Made by a program: the position numbers and the translations under genes. Shown here in pieces: positions 6,184 to 6,467 of a DNA stretch of 6,467 bases (the first letter of the stretch is position 1; each line of letters starts with the position of its first letter). The DNA comes from Deltaproteobacteria bacterium (GTDB taxonomy: Bacteria; Desulfobacterota; Desulfarculia; Adiutricales; Adiutricaceae): contig JAIRZX010000125.1 of the NCBI GenBank assembly GCA_031267005.1, forward strand, positions 1 through 6,467, in the 5' to 3' direction. The notes below the pieces were generated by a model, which did no database searches, was not told where the DNA came from, and saw only the letters and a program-made list of their open reading frames with translations.

Positions 6184-6467
6184 CCAGATAACGCTAATTG
6201 CGATTCATTATCAATCCTTGTCACTGGATGGCGAATTTTCCGGCGCGCGGGGCGGGCGGGCCTCGTTCCCCCTCCTTGGGCGAAATGTCAATTTTCCTCG
6301 GACACGGTGATTGCGTTAGAACCCGCTCAAAGTGAGGATTAAGTTAAGATAATCTATATTTCTGGAAATCTTCTTGCTACAGAAAGATCAATTCCAGAGC
6401 ATAACATAAATAAATAACAATATTTATAAAACAGGAAGCTTAAAGTTAAGTGCTTGTATTATCATGT
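6184..6467. other. Mostly AT-rich right-edge region without a gene
   Basis: No open frame of useful length is present. A short GC-rich patch (about 6240-6285) interrupts otherwise AT-rich DNA. The last 120 bases look like the upstream region of a gene beyond the edge. They hold a bulged stem-loop (6361-6398) and an AT hairpin, ATAAATA (6410-6416) with TATTTAT (6421-6427). An ATG at 6464 has no Shine-Dalgarno sequence close by. Confidence 0.4.
6361..6398. other. Bulged stem-loop in AT-rich upstream DNA
   Basis: TCTGGAA (6361-6367) pairs with TTCCAGA (6392-6398). Inside it ATCTT (6368-6372) pairs with AAGAT (6384-6388), then CT with AG across a single bulged A, closing a TGCTAC loop. A three-base bulge (6389-6391) separates the two main stems. 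That gives about 14 pairs in a 38-base element, in DNA whose low GC makes such pairing less expected. It does not match a riboswitch or small RNA class that I know. Confidence 0.45.

Noticed and set aside
6196..6216. Fur box
   Set aside because: The minus strand has GATAATGA matching one half of the consensus, but the other half does not match.

Overview
The window looks like chromosomal DNA from a high-GC bacterium, seen most clearly in the GC-rich ends of almost every codon of the large minus-strand gene. It holds much poorer, AT-rich islands at about 1340-2000, 2420-2720 and 6140-6467. A secreted delta-60-like beta-propeller protein, a decayed AAA-ATPase-like/PD-(D/E)XK protein and a large exported TPR protein are a combination often met in host-associated or anaerobic bacteria such as Desulfobacterota or Synergistota. 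There is no rRNA, tRNA or marker gene here, so that placement is only a guess.

Layout, left to right. (1) At 3-596 (+) is the 3' end of a beta-propeller gene that enters from the left edge. (2) Twenty bases later, behind a good ribosome binding site, lies a heavily broken pseudogene (617-2618, +). It belongs to the family with an N-terminal AAA-ATPase-like domain and a C-terminal PD-(D/E)XK nuclease domain (Pfam AAA-ATPase_like plus PDDEXK_9). Family motifs occur in the right order but are spread over three frames, with several stops and two apparent insertions. Its front part is GC-rich and its middle AT-rich, and the nuclease motif has lost its lysine. (3) At 2619-3300 is a convergent intergenic region with three 26-bp tandem repeats and two candidate terminators that face the minus-strand gene. 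(4) At 3301-5430 (-) is an exported, TPR-containing protein of 709 residues. Its GTG start is fixed by a strong AAGGAG eight bases upstream and a signal-peptide-like hydrophobic stretch. (5) At 5431-6467 I see no convincing gene, only a GC-rich leader with a large stem-loop, then AT-rich DNA with overlapping inverted repeats and a bulged stem-loop near the right edge.

The genes do not form a visible pathway. The propeller gene and the pseudogene may once have been co-transcribed (same strand, 20-bp gap), and the TPR gene is transcribed toward them. I found no convincing evidence of an undescribed system. The items most worth checking are the mosaic pseudogene, the repeat/terminator junction at 2651-2739, and the structured AT-rich sequence at 6154-6398.
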